From NCBI GenBank assembly GCA_900155495.1, contig FTLJ01000702.1:1-28066 (forward strand): DNA of 28,066 bases, in the 5' to 3' direction. Of this stretch, positions 18,104-28,066 are shown piece by piece. A program made the position numbers and the translations under genes. Every line of letters starts with the position of its first letter. Within the stretch, counting starts at the first letter, position 1. The notes under the pieces were generated by a model. It did no database searches, was not told the origin of the DNA, and worked only from the letters and a program-made list of their open reading frames with translations. Source of the DNA: Porogramme epimiltina (taxonomy: Eukaryota > Basidiomycota > Agaricomycetes > Polyporales > Polyporaceae).

Positions 18104-20883
18104 ATGCAGGACGGAAGGGCCCCAAGGCATGTCTTCAGCAGTGAACAAGCTTTACATACTCTAACGTCGTATTCGTAGAATCAAGAACCGGGCACCCGCT
18201 GCCATCCAGGTCACTGCTGAGCAGCTCTTGCGAGATGTACGTCTCTCGCTATTACCCCACATACCACAATACTGAACGCCGTGTGGTATAGGCACAAGAG
18301 CGCCAAGAGTCGCAATTTCGGGCACCAAAACAACGCGTCGAAGACTTCGAGGAGCTTCATGAGTACCGCGGCAGGAAGCGCGAGGAGTTCGAGAAGCGTA
18401 TTCGACAGACGAGGTCGAGCATGTACGTGTGCCACTCTAGACACAAGAGTATGCGACCGTCTGACACCTAGTGTAGGAAAGAATGGTTGCAATACGCCAA
18501 TTGGGAGGTATGTTTGTCTGTCACGCCCTCCTTTTCCCCACTTGACGCGCTGTTATAGGCCAGCCAAGGCGAATATGCCCGTTCTCGTTCGGTTTTCGAG
18601 CGTGCCCTCGACGTCGATCCACGTAGCGTACAACTATGGCTTGCGTACTGCGAAGTCGAGCTCAAGGGTCGCAACGTCCAACACGCACGCAACCTCTTCG
18701 ACCGTGCGGTCACTCTCTTGCCACGCGTCGACCAGCTTTGGTACAAGTACGTTTACCTCGAAGAGCTCTTGCAAAATGTCCCCGGCGCGCGTCAGGTGTT
18801 CGAGCGGTGGATGCAATGGGAACCAGACGACAAGGCGTGGCAGGCGTACATCAAGATGGAGCAGCGGTACCAGGAGCTCGATCGTGCAAGTGCGATTTAT
18901 GAGCGCTGGGTGGCAATCAGGCCGGAACCAAGGGTTTGGGTGAAGTGGGGCAAGTTTGAGGAGGAGAGGGCGAGGTTGGATAAGGCTCGGGAAGTGTTCC
19001 AGACGGCGCTGGAATTCTTTGGAGACGACGAGGAGCAGATCGAGAAGGCTCAGGCGGTCTTCAATGCATTCGCGAAGATGGAGACGCGACTGAAGGAGTA
19101 CGAGAGGGCCAGGGTGATATACAAGGTGTGTGTTTCTCTTGCTCGAAGCCGAAGATGCGAAGGACGACCTCTGCCTAGTTTGCTCTTTCCCGCCTACCCC
19201 GCTCAAAATCGGCCGCTCTCTATGCGGCATACACAAAATTCGAGAAGCAGCACGGCACTCGCACCACCCTGGAGTCCACAGTCCTCGGCAAGCGGCGAAT
19301 CCAATACGAGGAGGAACTTGCCCACGATGGACGGAATTATGACGTCTGGTTCGACTATGCGCGTTTGGAGGAGGGCGCTTTGCACGACGCGCGAGAGGAA
19401 GGCGCGACGTCGGAAGAGGAGGAGCGGGCGACGAATCGGATCCGTGAGGTGTACGAGCGTGCAGTTGCCCAGGTACCCCCGGGGACCGAGAAGCGTCATT
19501 GGCGGCGGTACATTTTCCTATGGCTCTTCTATGCGTTGTTTGAGGAGACGGAGACGAAGGTATGTACGACGTGTTCGCTTTCACCTTGGACGGTGTTATG
19601 ACACCCCCTTCTAGGACTTCGACCGGGCGCGTCAAATCTACGAGACGGCTACACGAGTGGTACCGCACAAGCAGTTCACCTTTGCGAAACTTTGGATCAT
19701 GTTCGCAAGATTCGAAGTACGACAGCTAAATCTACCTGCGGCTCGCAAAATTCTCGGGACGGCGATCGGAATGTGCCCTAAGGAGGCGCTCTTCAAGGGT
19801 TACATCCAACTGGAGTTCGACGTGAGTGTCTTCGAGTACCATTCCTGCTAACGCGGATTCTGACCCGCTATCTTAGCTTCGCGAATTTGACCGCGTACGA
19901 ACGCTATACCAGAAGTGGATAGAGGTATGTTCTCTGTCCGATATCATGTAACCTTGCACTCATTTTTGCTTAGTTCGACCCGACAAATTCTGCGTCATGG
20001 ATCAAATTCGCCGAGCTTGAGACGCAACTCGAAGATTTTGCACGTGTCCGCGGCATATACGAGCTCGGTGTCTCTCAGACAGCCCTCTCCATGCCCGAAC
20101 TTCTCTGGAAGGCTTACATCGACTTCGAGACCGAAGAGGGCGAGCGCGAGAAGGCACGCGCGCTGTTCGAACGCCTCATTGACCTCAGCGGCCATGTGAA
20201 GGTTTGGATCTCGTACGCGACATTCGAGGCGGAGCCGATCCCGATTCCTCGCGCGATGCGCGAGGAGTTAGATGAGGACGAGGACGAAGTGCCGATGGTC
20301 GAAGGCGATCCTGTCCGCGCGCGGCGGGTGTTCGAGCGCGGCTACAAGGACTTGAAGGGCAAGGGTCTGAAGCACGAGGTACGCTGTTCAATTCCGTGTG
20401 GCTGCATCGATCACTGACGTTGGCGTGTATCTCTAGCGTGTTGTTCTGCTCGAGATCTGGAAGGCTTTCGAGGAGAAATACGGCGCTGCAGAGGACGTGG
20501 TCAAGGTCCAGGGTATGATGCCCATCACGAGCAAGCGGAGAGTTGTCGACAAGGAGACTGGCCAAACCGTGGAAGGTATGCTGATTTTCGTGCTTACTTG
20601 GTGCACTTTTTCTGAGCACACTACAGATTGGGACATCGTCTTTGCCGATGACGAACGGGAGTCGAACCCGACGTCCTTCAAGTTTCTCCAGATGGCTCAT
20701 GCATGGAAGGCAGCACAGGCCAAGAGTGGCAGTGGGCCTACTGCACCATTATCTGGTTTTGTTGCAGCAGCTAACAATGAGTCCCCTTCAATTAGGAAGG
20801 GGGTCCAGAATAGTGATGTGCGAGATAGCAAGGCTGATGATAGTAGCAGTGATGTTGCAAGCTCCAATGGCGATGATGACTAA
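18104..20883 (+). CDS. CLF1: Clf1/Crooked neck, spliceosomal HAT-repeat protein (748 aa, 11 exons)
   Basis: Exons are 18104-18126, 18179-18236, 18292-18422, 18477-18507, 18559-19125, 19179-19559, 19615-19821, 19877-19924, 19974-20378, 20437-20575 and 20627-20883 (2247 nt, exact frame). The protein is built of HAT (half-TPR) helix pairs with W..Y..(W/F)E signatures throughout. Family landmarks are [94 protein letters not shown] and [13 protein letters not shown]. Clf1 is a scaffold of the Prp19-associated (NineTeen) complex, needed for tri-snRNP addition and spliceosome activation in the nucleus. Intron 1 is of the GC-AG type. The last ~50 residues are a low-complexity S/D/N tail written in AT-richer codons than the rest, at the border of the repeat island. 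Confidence 0.95.
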
Positions 20884-21691
20884 TTCACTGCTTTGGATGT
20901 ACTATCTTGTAGAGAGACCTTGCTTTATGGAGTTGTAATATTATAAAGATACATATCCTTTATGGTCATGACAGAAGGCAGATGTACTAAAATTTTCTGC
21001 ATTGTATTAAAAGTGGTGCTAGTATCTGGCAGATTAAAGTTTAATGTGAGTAAATAAGTAAATTTCAGACAGCCTGTGAGATGCTCAATATGACCTTAAA
21101 TAGCCCATTTAGTTGAGGTGCTAAACTAAAGGCCCTTTAGGCTTGATGCTATTTTTATAAATGAAGGCATGTAACTAGATGCACTATGCTTGTTGTTATG
21201 TAGCACAGACTTGTTCTCTTTTTCCTCTCCATCAGGGCTCAACACCTGTGTTTTCCCATAACAATCCTAACATAGTTACCACACTTACCTCACACCAGTC
21301 CCCCTTCCCCTCTCTTATCATCATGCTTACCTTATAAGTCTGTGGCTCATCCTGATTCTTCTTCACAACTCATATTGACTCTAGGGTACCTTATAGTGCT
21401 TTTATGGACACTGACTCCTTATGACTCTCTACGACTTTATGTGACTTATTCTCATATATATACATATACTAGAGCACTCTTGGGGTAGAGTCCCAAGTTT
21501 GACCTTTTGTTCAATAGGGGCATTCTCCCCCCAGACCACCCTGAAGTGCCTGCTTGACTCCTACCATAGTAGCATGATCTTACCCTTGTGATGTATATCT
21601 CCCCTTGAACCACAAAATCACAGGCATTCCTTTAGAGCTTAAGGTCATTGCCCTAGTGTTTATCATTATCCCACCACTGAACTCTATTGAC
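20884..21691. other. AT-rich, CpG-depleted degenerate repeat DNA
   Basis: Base composition changes sharply here, with almost no CpG dinucleotides. No gene is visible. One 66-bp block (21083-21148) is a decayed copy of part of the elements at 22119 and 23137, and the bases just after it match the outer end of the long inverted repeat. The rest resembles nothing I can name. Confidence 0.7.
21083..21186 (+). repeat. Decayed fragment of TIR element joined to inverted-repeat end
   Basis: Positions 21083-21148 align without gaps to 22230-22295 and 23248-23313, many of the differences being C/T or G/A transitions. From about 21147 the sequence instead follows the outer end of the long inverted repeat (TGCTATTTTTATAAATGAAG), for roughly 40 bases. 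It is therefore a junction of two repeat families, consistent with one element inserting into another, or with a recombinant family member. Confidence 0.6.
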
Positions 21692-22112
21692 TCAAAACCT
21701 TTGATCTTACTGCTATTTTTGTAAATGAAGGCACATGATCTGACATGCCACCCTCGTGCATGCTCATGCCTCCCAGACAGAAAAATTCATTGTGCACTCA
21801 TTTTTGCACACAACGACATCGTGTTTCTCACAATCTGTGCATAAAAATTACACATACCCCAACATGTACTTCATAGAGCAATACGTATGCTTTTTGACTG
21901 CACATGAGTAAAAAAAACCTCAGGATAGATAGTAAATCCACCAAAGATTTCTACATCACATTAGGAGGGAATCCAAAGGCCTGAGAAGCCTTAAAAATGC
22001 TCTGAATGCATATTTACATGATGTAAATAGATGTATGTATGAAAATGATCCATTGAGGTGTGAATATGCTTAGTCTCTGCTAAAGTAAAACTCAAATATG
22101 TATACATATCAT

Positions 22113-22118
22113 GGCTCA
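22113..22118. repeat. Target-site duplication GGCTCA, left
   Basis: A perfect 6-bp direct repeat with 22962-22967, immediately abutting the terminal inverted repeats of the element at 22119-22961. Confidence 0.8.
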
Positions 22119-22961
22119 TATGGCGGCAGATCTGTACATTAATAAATCAGTTCTAACACACGTTAATAAGCCAACGCGCTCACATAACACGAAATCGCGC
22201 TCATATTTTGATGTAAGCGTGCGTTAGACGCTCAACGTGACCTTGAGGGGCCCTCCTAGTTTAGGCGCCGAACTGGGGGCCCCTCGAGCTCGATGTCCCC
22301 AGGTTTGTCCTTTTCTGAGTTTCTTCCATAAAAACACCTGGAGCACATTTTTACATGCATATAGAGCACGAAAATACATTATTAGGGGGTACAACAAGGG
22401 AGGAACGTCCCCCAAGTAGGGGAGAGAGGGGCGTCCGAATTCGGAAGGTGCGGCACTACGGACCGCGCGCCCTGGGCGCCTCTGACTTGCCTTCCGTCTG
22501 AGGAGCCTCCTTCCCCGCCCCGGTCCTCACTTCGTACGGGGATGTCCCCATGACTCCCTAGAACGGCTCTAGTAGTACTCGTATACTCACCAATTTGATA
22601 TCTTACTTCTATTCCTCGGATTTATTAATCTATTGTAACTTTTGTATCCATTAGAACTATTACTAGTAGACTTCAATTGAACCGATTATAAGCCCACATA
22701 GTTACCATATTTGGGTATCCTCCTATTCCGACAGCTTTGGAGCCTCCGAAAGAGTGGTTTTCACTTGTATTTTTAGAGGAACGTAGCCCCGATACCTCCC
22801 TCCTACGTATGGGAGGGTTCTTTTGCCAAAAAATCGAAGTTGAAAAAAGTATATATGCTCGGTGCGAGAAAATATATATGTGCACGCGCAATATGTAGCG
22901 CGCGGATCGGCTAATAGACTATGAGCGCGAAAACTATTAAATGTACAAATCTGCCATCATA
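22119..22961 (+). mobile_element. 843-bp terminal-inverted-repeat element, copy A
   Basis: Both ends are inverted copies of each other over 22 bases (outer sequence TATGGCGGCAGAT at the left, TATGATGGCAGAT at the right read outward-in), with three mismatches, all transitions. The element is flanked by a perfect 6-bp duplication, GGCTCA. It aligns along nearly its whole length with copy B (23137-23965), with one poorly matching internal segment around 22330-22385. It contains GC- and CpG-rich blocks inside CpG-poor DNA, so it is probably younger than its surroundings. It encodes no recognisable transposase. A 6-bp duplication does not fit the common cut-and-paste superfamilies; the type is therefore open. 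Confidence 0.8.
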
Positions 22962-22967
22962 GGCTCA
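22962..22967. repeat. Target-site duplication GGCTCA, right
   Basis: Right-hand partner of 22113-22118, directly after the right terminal inverted repeat of copy A. Confidence 0.8.
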
Positions 22968-23130
22968 GGTGTCTACATTGTGGTTCAGTCAGTATAAAGC
23001 CACTCAAAGTAAAAACAAATACTCTAAAGCAGGTTTAACGGTCACCACAGGCCCCCAGATCCTCCTCAAATGTGATGCAAAAATTTCCGGCAGATTTACA
23101 GTTTACTGTTTATCATGAGGTCTTTTGTGT

Positions 23131-23136
23131 ATTTTC
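23131..23136. repeat. Target-site duplication ATTTTC, left
   Basis: A perfect 6-bp direct repeat with 23966-23971, immediately abutting the terminal inverted repeats of copy B. Confidence 0.8.
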
Positions 23137-23965
23137 TATGGCGGCAGATCTGTACATTTATAAATCAGTTCTAACACAGGTAAATAACTGAGCGCGCACA
23201 CACAACACGAGATCACGCTCATATTTTGATGTAAGTGCGCGTGAAGCGCCCAGCGCGACCTTGAAGGGCACTTTTGGTTTAGGCGCCGAACGGGGGGCCC
23301 CTCGAGCTCGATGTCCCCCGGTTTGTCTCTTTCCAGTTTTCATTTCTAAAAACACCTACAGACTGATGTAGGAGTATCATATAGCCCCAATATAAGTTTT
23401 TAAGGTGTATAGTAAGGGGGAAATGCCCCCCAAGGTGGGGGGGAGTGGGGCATCCGAATTCGGAAGGTGCGGCACCCTGCCCTGGGCGCCTCCGACTTGC
23501 CCTCCGTCCGAGGAGCCACCTTCCCCGCCCCGGTGCTCACTTCGTACGGGAATGTCCCTGTGACTCCATAGAACGGCTCTAGTAGTACTTTTGCACTCAC
23601 CAACTCTATATCTTACTTCTATTCCTAGGATTTATTACTCCATTATAACTTTTGTATCCATTAGAACCATTACTAATGGACTTCAATTGAAGCGATTATA
23701 AGCCCGCATAGTTACCATATTTGGGTATCCTCCTATTCTGACAGCTTTGGAGCCTCCAAAAGTGTGGTTTTCACTCGTATTGTTGGAGGAATGTAGCCCC
23801 GATACCTCCCTCCTACGTATGGAAGGGTTCTTTTGCCAAAACACCGAAGTTGAAAAAAAGTATATATGCTGGGTGCGAGAAAATATATATGTGCGCACGC
23901 AATATATAGCGCGCGGCTCAACTAATGAGCGCGAAAACTATTAAATGTACAAATCTGCCATCATA
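23137..23965 (+). mobile_element. 829-bp terminal-inverted-repeat element, copy B
   Basis: Same family and orientation as copy A, 175 bases after it. The ends form an inverted repeat of about 24 bases and a perfect 6-bp duplication (ATTTTC) flanks it. It splits the right arm of the long inverted repeat: removing the element and one ATTTTC restores continuity with the left arm. Small minus-strand open frames occur at matching places in both copies (23683-23898 here) but differ mostly by amino-acid-changing substitutions, so they are not convincing genes. Confidence 0.8.
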
Positions 23966-23971
23966 ATTTTC
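23966..23971. repeat. Target-site duplication ATTTTC, right
   Basis: Right-hand partner of 23131-23136, directly after the right terminal inverted repeat of copy B. Confidence 0.8.
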
Positions 23972-24182
23972 AGTCAAAAAACATACATATCACTCTATAA
24001 ATTACATGGTGGGGTATGCGTAAATTTTATGCACAGATTGCGAGAAACACCATGTCATAGTGCACAAAAATGAGTGCACAATGATTTTTTTCTTTCTGGG
24101 AGGCAGGAGCACGCACGAGGGTGGCGCGTCCGGTCACGTGCCTTCATTTACGAAAATAGCAGTAACCATTATAGCTATTGAC

Positions 24183-24822
24183 ATGTAGCCAAGTGCAGAA
24201 TAGAAGGGCTAGTAGTTGGCATTATTGTAGATACTGACATCACAGGGCTGTATTGCTGACTTTCTTTTAAAACACTAAAAACTTGGATTTGTTAGAACAC
24301 CATCACAATACTATTGTAGTGTCCTTGAGAGCTCTCTAACAAGCCCTACAAACAGGGGAGATCTATTTCTGAATAGGGAATCAGCCCTAATTGAATAAGC
24401 ACAGCCACTGTGACATACCCTCCTAACATAGCCACTACTGCACCCTTCCAAATGCACCTAAGATCATGACATTTGAAGCAGAACTGACAGAGATACAGTT
24501 AAAACATTACTCATTAGTTGCTGCACCTTATAAGGCATCTGCATCAGCACTTACATCATAAATAAGCACCTGGACAAATGGGCATTCCCATTGGGTTCTC
24601 CTGACTAATAGCTCCCTAACAGTACAGGACATGCCCTATATAACATTATTTATAAGGGGAAGGCACTTCCAGGTAGGGAATGACATCACATCATACAATC
24701 AAGCCTACCAGATCATATGATATAAAAATAGCACTTGCCAAGCCCTTCAAAAGGGATCACCGAGTTCCCTGATCATCTTCCTGTCGTACCGCTCCTGTTT
24801 CGCTTTACATTTACTTCCTCAT
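24183..24822. other. CpG-free AT-rich DNA upstream of the DUF6589 relic
   Basis: I see no CpG from 24183 to about 24755. A short imperfect hairpin (TTGTTAGA at 24289-24296 with TCTAACAA at 24335-24342) is present. A TATA-like TATAAAAATA at 24721-24730 lies about 100 bases before the ATG at 24823 and may be the relic's old promoter. No gene. Confidence 0.6.
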
Positions 24823-27547
24823 ATGGACATCGAAGAGCCTGCAGAACTTCACAATGGCTGGGGTCCTCTCTTCAATAATGACATCAACACCAATGACATG
24901 GACCCTGGACCTTCTGGTGATGGATACAAGAGTGACCACCTCTCTGACAGCTTAGAGTGGGACCCTGTTGAGATTGCAGATGATCTACACTCACCCCCTC
25001 CCCATATCTATCACACCCACATCATGTGAGAGCGTCTTGGAAATGCTTCAAAGGCCAAATGTGTCTGGAGGATCATCGAATACATGGAATCCCTCAATAT
25101 GAATGTGCCTATCTTCCTAGATGCTCTCAGCTGGGGAGATCAAGAATGTATATGCAATATGAAGATCTATTATGCTCGTGTCTTGCTTATGGTCAGTGAA
25201 GAGCTTCCAAGTATCCTAGAGCAATGGTGGAGGGTCCCTCAGTCAGAGACAGCACAACATCATCACATCCATCCAAAAGGTGGCCAAAAATCTCTCGAGG
25301 AGTTTGTGGTCAAGTGTGTGGCAGATATCTTTGATCGAGAGCTAGAGGAAACAGCATATATCTTCCAGTCTCCACCAGATGGGCTATCAGAAGACACCCT
25401 GATAGGCTTCCAGTTTACAGAAGCTGCTGAAGAGCTCCAAAGCGACTCTGGGGCCCCATGCATGTGGGTGCTCCTTTATGGTGCTATGCAGAAGAAGCAC
25501 AGAGGCTCCCAAAGACATCTCAGGAAGAAAACCCATCGGAACACTGCCTATATACATCTACATGCGAAATATATGTAGGCTCATGCTAATATATGAATTT
25601 GAACCAGGCTACTGTGATGATCTTCAATCAATTACAATACCTTCGCTTGTGCACACTTACAAGATGGACAAAGCCACTAACAATCTTCCTTAAATCTAAG
25701 GGTGCATCAGCAAAGTCCCTTGACCTCCTTCATGCTCTTGGTGCCACCATGAGCCATAGCTGGAGTGTTTGTGCATATTCAGGGATCTCAACTAAGGCAT
25801 TAGAAGCACTATAGCGGATCATCCAAAAGTCACTATCTGTCTGGTGACTGGCCTATGATAATGTGAATTTTGCATTTCAGATCAGGTCACAGAGACTCCA
25901 TAACCTCTCTCATTTTGACTCTGGAACCACCGGCTCTGTCTTCACTCAGCCACATGCCTCTTCAACACCACCCCTCTCAAGTGCAACACTGCAAGAGCAG
26001 TGGAAACTTGGCCACAAGAACCCTATCATGGTGGACTTCATGGCACATCTGGAGGTCGAGGCTGCACTACGCATCCATTCACACATTGTTCACACAGTAC
26101 TCAAGATGCTTATCGACTGCCTGGAGTTTGACTTTGCATTGTACACAGACAAAGCACACACTGCATTCACTTCTCCCCCTCCTGTTAACCAACTTCCATA
26201 TAGTCCTAAACACATCACAACACAACACATACTTGGTACTATACACATCAACAAGGCAGGTTACAAGGGGACAAACGACCTAATCAAGGAATGGCTCAGT
26301 CAGCTCAACCTTGGGTCAGAAGAAGAACGAAAATGTACTGGGCTCGAGCGTGTTCTTGTTTGGATAGGAGACCAGCTAATAGTTGAACATTTGTGGGGCC
26401 TTGTGGACTATTGATCTAAGGATCTAAATGGGTTTGATTGTCTCGATTGGCTTATCCCAGTATTCGGCTGATTTCACTTACTTATGGTGTTCGCAAACTC
26501 TCTTCACCGACAATATTTTGGCAGTCCAACTGGAAAGGGCCTTTATCAGGCCTTTGCTCTGCTTAATTGGAAGGGCCTACAGTCAGTACAGATCAAGGGT
26601 ACATTTCATCACCACTTACACAAAGGCATCCTCCACATTGCAGAGGCTCACATCCAAGACTACTGGCGAAGCATGGCTGGTGTCGAGAAGATCGAAGATT
26701 TGCGACAGTTCTCTCCTGATGACCTGAAGACATTGGCAGAAAAACTTGTTTATGACTTTGCTTCAAACACTGCTGTAGAAGACCCAGACAATGCTGCAAA
26801 AGGTCAGAAAGATGATATCCTTTGTCAGGCAGTAATGTGGAACTGTGACATACTGTACTACATAATCCTTCATCAGGCCACCCAAACGGGCGACATCAGC
26901 CTCAGGGAAGACCTACTTCCACACCTCTTCTTCCACTTTTCGGGTGGTGGAAATCACAAATATGCTGTTGAGTGTCTAGAATTAATGCAGGGCCTACATT
27001 GCGAATGGCTGCCAGAGGTGCAGTATGTACCAAAATAATGATGTAGTCCGAACAAATTTGACACCCTTGTAGAGACTTTGTCAGACAGAAATGCTGGTTG
27101 GTCAACTTGAAAGGACTGGCGGATAGTTTTTCAGCAATAGATCTTGTCGAAGAACACACTGTTAAAGATGTGAAAGTCACTTACCATCCTAGGGGCCCTA
27201 ATGCATCATGAGGCCTTATGAAGGCTCGGGGACCCACAATCCTGACACTTTGTGCTGTTGATGAAGCGATCACAAGTCAGTTCCTCACAATCTATCGAGG
27301 TACAAGACACACGGACCCTGCAAAAGAAGCCAATGTTGCCAAACTTGCTGCCTACTACACCGAAGCGAAAACCTATGTACAACATATAGGGTGCAAGATC
27401 TCAGGAGACGCTGACAAAGTTCAAGAGTTTGTGAGCAATGGATTTTCGACTGCTGGGGTGAAGATCTTACCTCAGCGGATCAAGCGGTGTAACAATTTTG
27501 AGCACAGAATTGAACAGACATGGCCATCATCTGGGCCGGAACCATAA
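24823..27547 (+). pseudogene. Decayed DUF6589-type gene, probably mobile-element derived
   Basis: Pieces of one large protein run in order across 2.7 kb. The central and C-terminal parts match what I recall of the DUF6589 family of Agaricomycetes: WIGDQL...HLWGL, GFDCLDWLIPVFG, FHLLMVFANSLHRQYFGS, KGPFHH-like KGTFHHHLH, LLPHLFFHFSGGGNHKYAVE, LELMQGLHCEWLPEV, CWLVNLKG and VKVTYHPRGPN. In-frame nonsense codons occur at 25027 (TGA), 25812 (TAG), 25845 (TGA), 26412 (TGA), 26469 (TGA) and 27209 (TGA). The frame also changes at least twice between about 25540 and 25700 without good intron borders. One intron still looks intact (27023-27072, GTATGT...TTGTAG). The biochemical role of DUF6589 is unknown to me; multicopy, element-like behaviour is recollection and inference. 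The copy cannot make a full-length protein. Confidence 0.7.
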
Positions 27548-28066
27548 ACCAACGTGTCTCTTGACCTCGTTGTCCCATTCGTGCTATCTCTCACCCTTCC
27601 ATCCATCTCTTGGGCCTGGTGATGTGTAGGGCCATGATGGTCATGTGTATATCAGCTGATGTTATAGGAATATTGTAATACGAGCAGATACATTAGCCTC
27701 CCCCCTTTTACAATATGTACAGACAGATTCTGTAATTTAATATAAAGCCCCCTTACATAACATTGCTGGCCCGGGGAACCTCCAGATCCTACCATAACAG
27801 GCAGGGAGCCCCAGGGCAGCTCTGGGGGGCATTAGGTGTTGTAATATTGAACACCCAGACTCTTGTAGTGTACAATTCTCACGTCATTGACTCCATGTGT
27901 ATCTCCGTCCCTTACCGTATGGTACATACTTCCTTATCTCGCTGTACTCCTTATATACCCTAGTAGTGTACTGTCTTAATCCGAGACTTCTGTTCCCCTC
28001 CTGCACACTTGTGTTCTGCTATATTAGGTCAGCCCCCTGGGGCTTAGATCAGCTGCCTGAAATGGC
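27548..28066. other. AT-rich tail, possible LTR start at the window edge
   Basis: From about 27836 (TGTTGTAATATTGAACACC) the sequence has an LTR-like look: a TG start, a TATATA motif near 27952 and pyrimidine-rich DNA after it. The second boundary lies beyond the window or does not exist, and no target duplication or primer-binding site can be checked. Otherwise no gene is visible. Confidence 0.25.

Larger units (their letters stand above)
21692..24174. mobile_element. Long-inverted-repeat (foldback-like) element, interrupted
   Basis: The left arm, about 21707-22020, is the reverse complement of 23966-24165 continued by about 23005-23130. The match runs from TTACTGCTATTTT at the outer edge inward for about 310 bases, with substitutions. 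The 843-bp element at 22119 sits in the unique centre and the 829-bp element at 23137 sits within the right arm, so both inserted later. No transposase frame is present, so the element is non-autonomous. The 8-mer CTATTGAC flanks it in direct orientation (21684-21691 and 24175-24182) and could be a target duplication, but it lies 15 and 9 bases outside the aligned ends, so the borders are uncertain. Confidence 0.6.

Noticed and set aside
22673..22891. Small minus-strand frame in copy A, with a counterpart at 23683-23898 in copy B
   Set aside because: Although both end at the same place, differences between the copies frequently change amino acids and the N-terminal parts diverge; no sign of coding constraint.
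22119..22961. Copies A and B as solo LTRs
   Set aside because: The inner TG...CA termini would fit an LTR, but the inverted ends extend over 22-24 bases and the target duplications abut TATG/CATA, not TG/CA; LTR origin is less likely though not excluded.
1..28066. CRISPR arrays, operons, bacterial-type ribosome-binding sites, rRNA genes
   Set aside because: Not expected in a nuclear fungal genome and none seen.

Overview
The window looks like chromosomal DNA of a filamentous basidiomycete, most likely an Agaricomycete. Genes are GC-rich and cut by many short introns of about 50-80 nt with GTRNGT donors. The recognisable proteins (Clf1, Gsy, Mak21, ornithine carbamoyltransferase, Mago) resemble fungal versions, and the AT-rich end carries a DUF6589-type relic, a family I associate with Agaricomycetes. 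All exon maps were read by eye from splice signals, frame continuity and family conservation. Six of the seven intact gene models close exactly in frame from ATG to stop with no unresolved point; the exception is the start of MAK21, which is the least certain point.

Layout. 1-2412: very GC-rich, G-tract-bearing DNA with no gene I can support. 2413-8093: two tandem paralogous genes for secreted cysteine-rich proteins, both on +, separated by 3.5 kb of gene-free GC-rich DNA with simple repeats. The last four exons have identical lengths in the two genes. The second copy has gained a Thr/Ser-rich stalk. 8339-17864: four minus-strand housekeeping genes: mago (exon junction complex), MAK21/NOC1 (60S ribosome assembly), glycogen synthase, and ornithine carbamoyltransferase (arginine synthesis). 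18104-20883: CLF1/crooked neck (spliceosome) on +, divergent from ARG3 across a 239 bp shared promoter.

20884-28066: an abrupt change to AT-rich, CpG-depleted DNA full of mobile-element relics. It holds a long inverted repeat (about 21.7-24.2 kb). Inside that lie two ~830-840 bp copies of a terminal-inverted-repeat element, each flanked by a perfect 6-bp target duplication. Downstream is a gene of DUF6589 type broken by at least six nonsense codons, followed by a possible LTR start at the window edge.

The housekeeping genes have no obvious joint pathway; mago and CLF1 both act in mRNA processing, but their co-location is probably chance. The most interesting signals are the secreted-protein pair with its charge-balanced stalk, a 6-nt microexon in mago, a GC-AG first intron in CLF1, a stop codon overlapping a splice donor in glycogen synthase, and the nested element structure in the AT-rich island.
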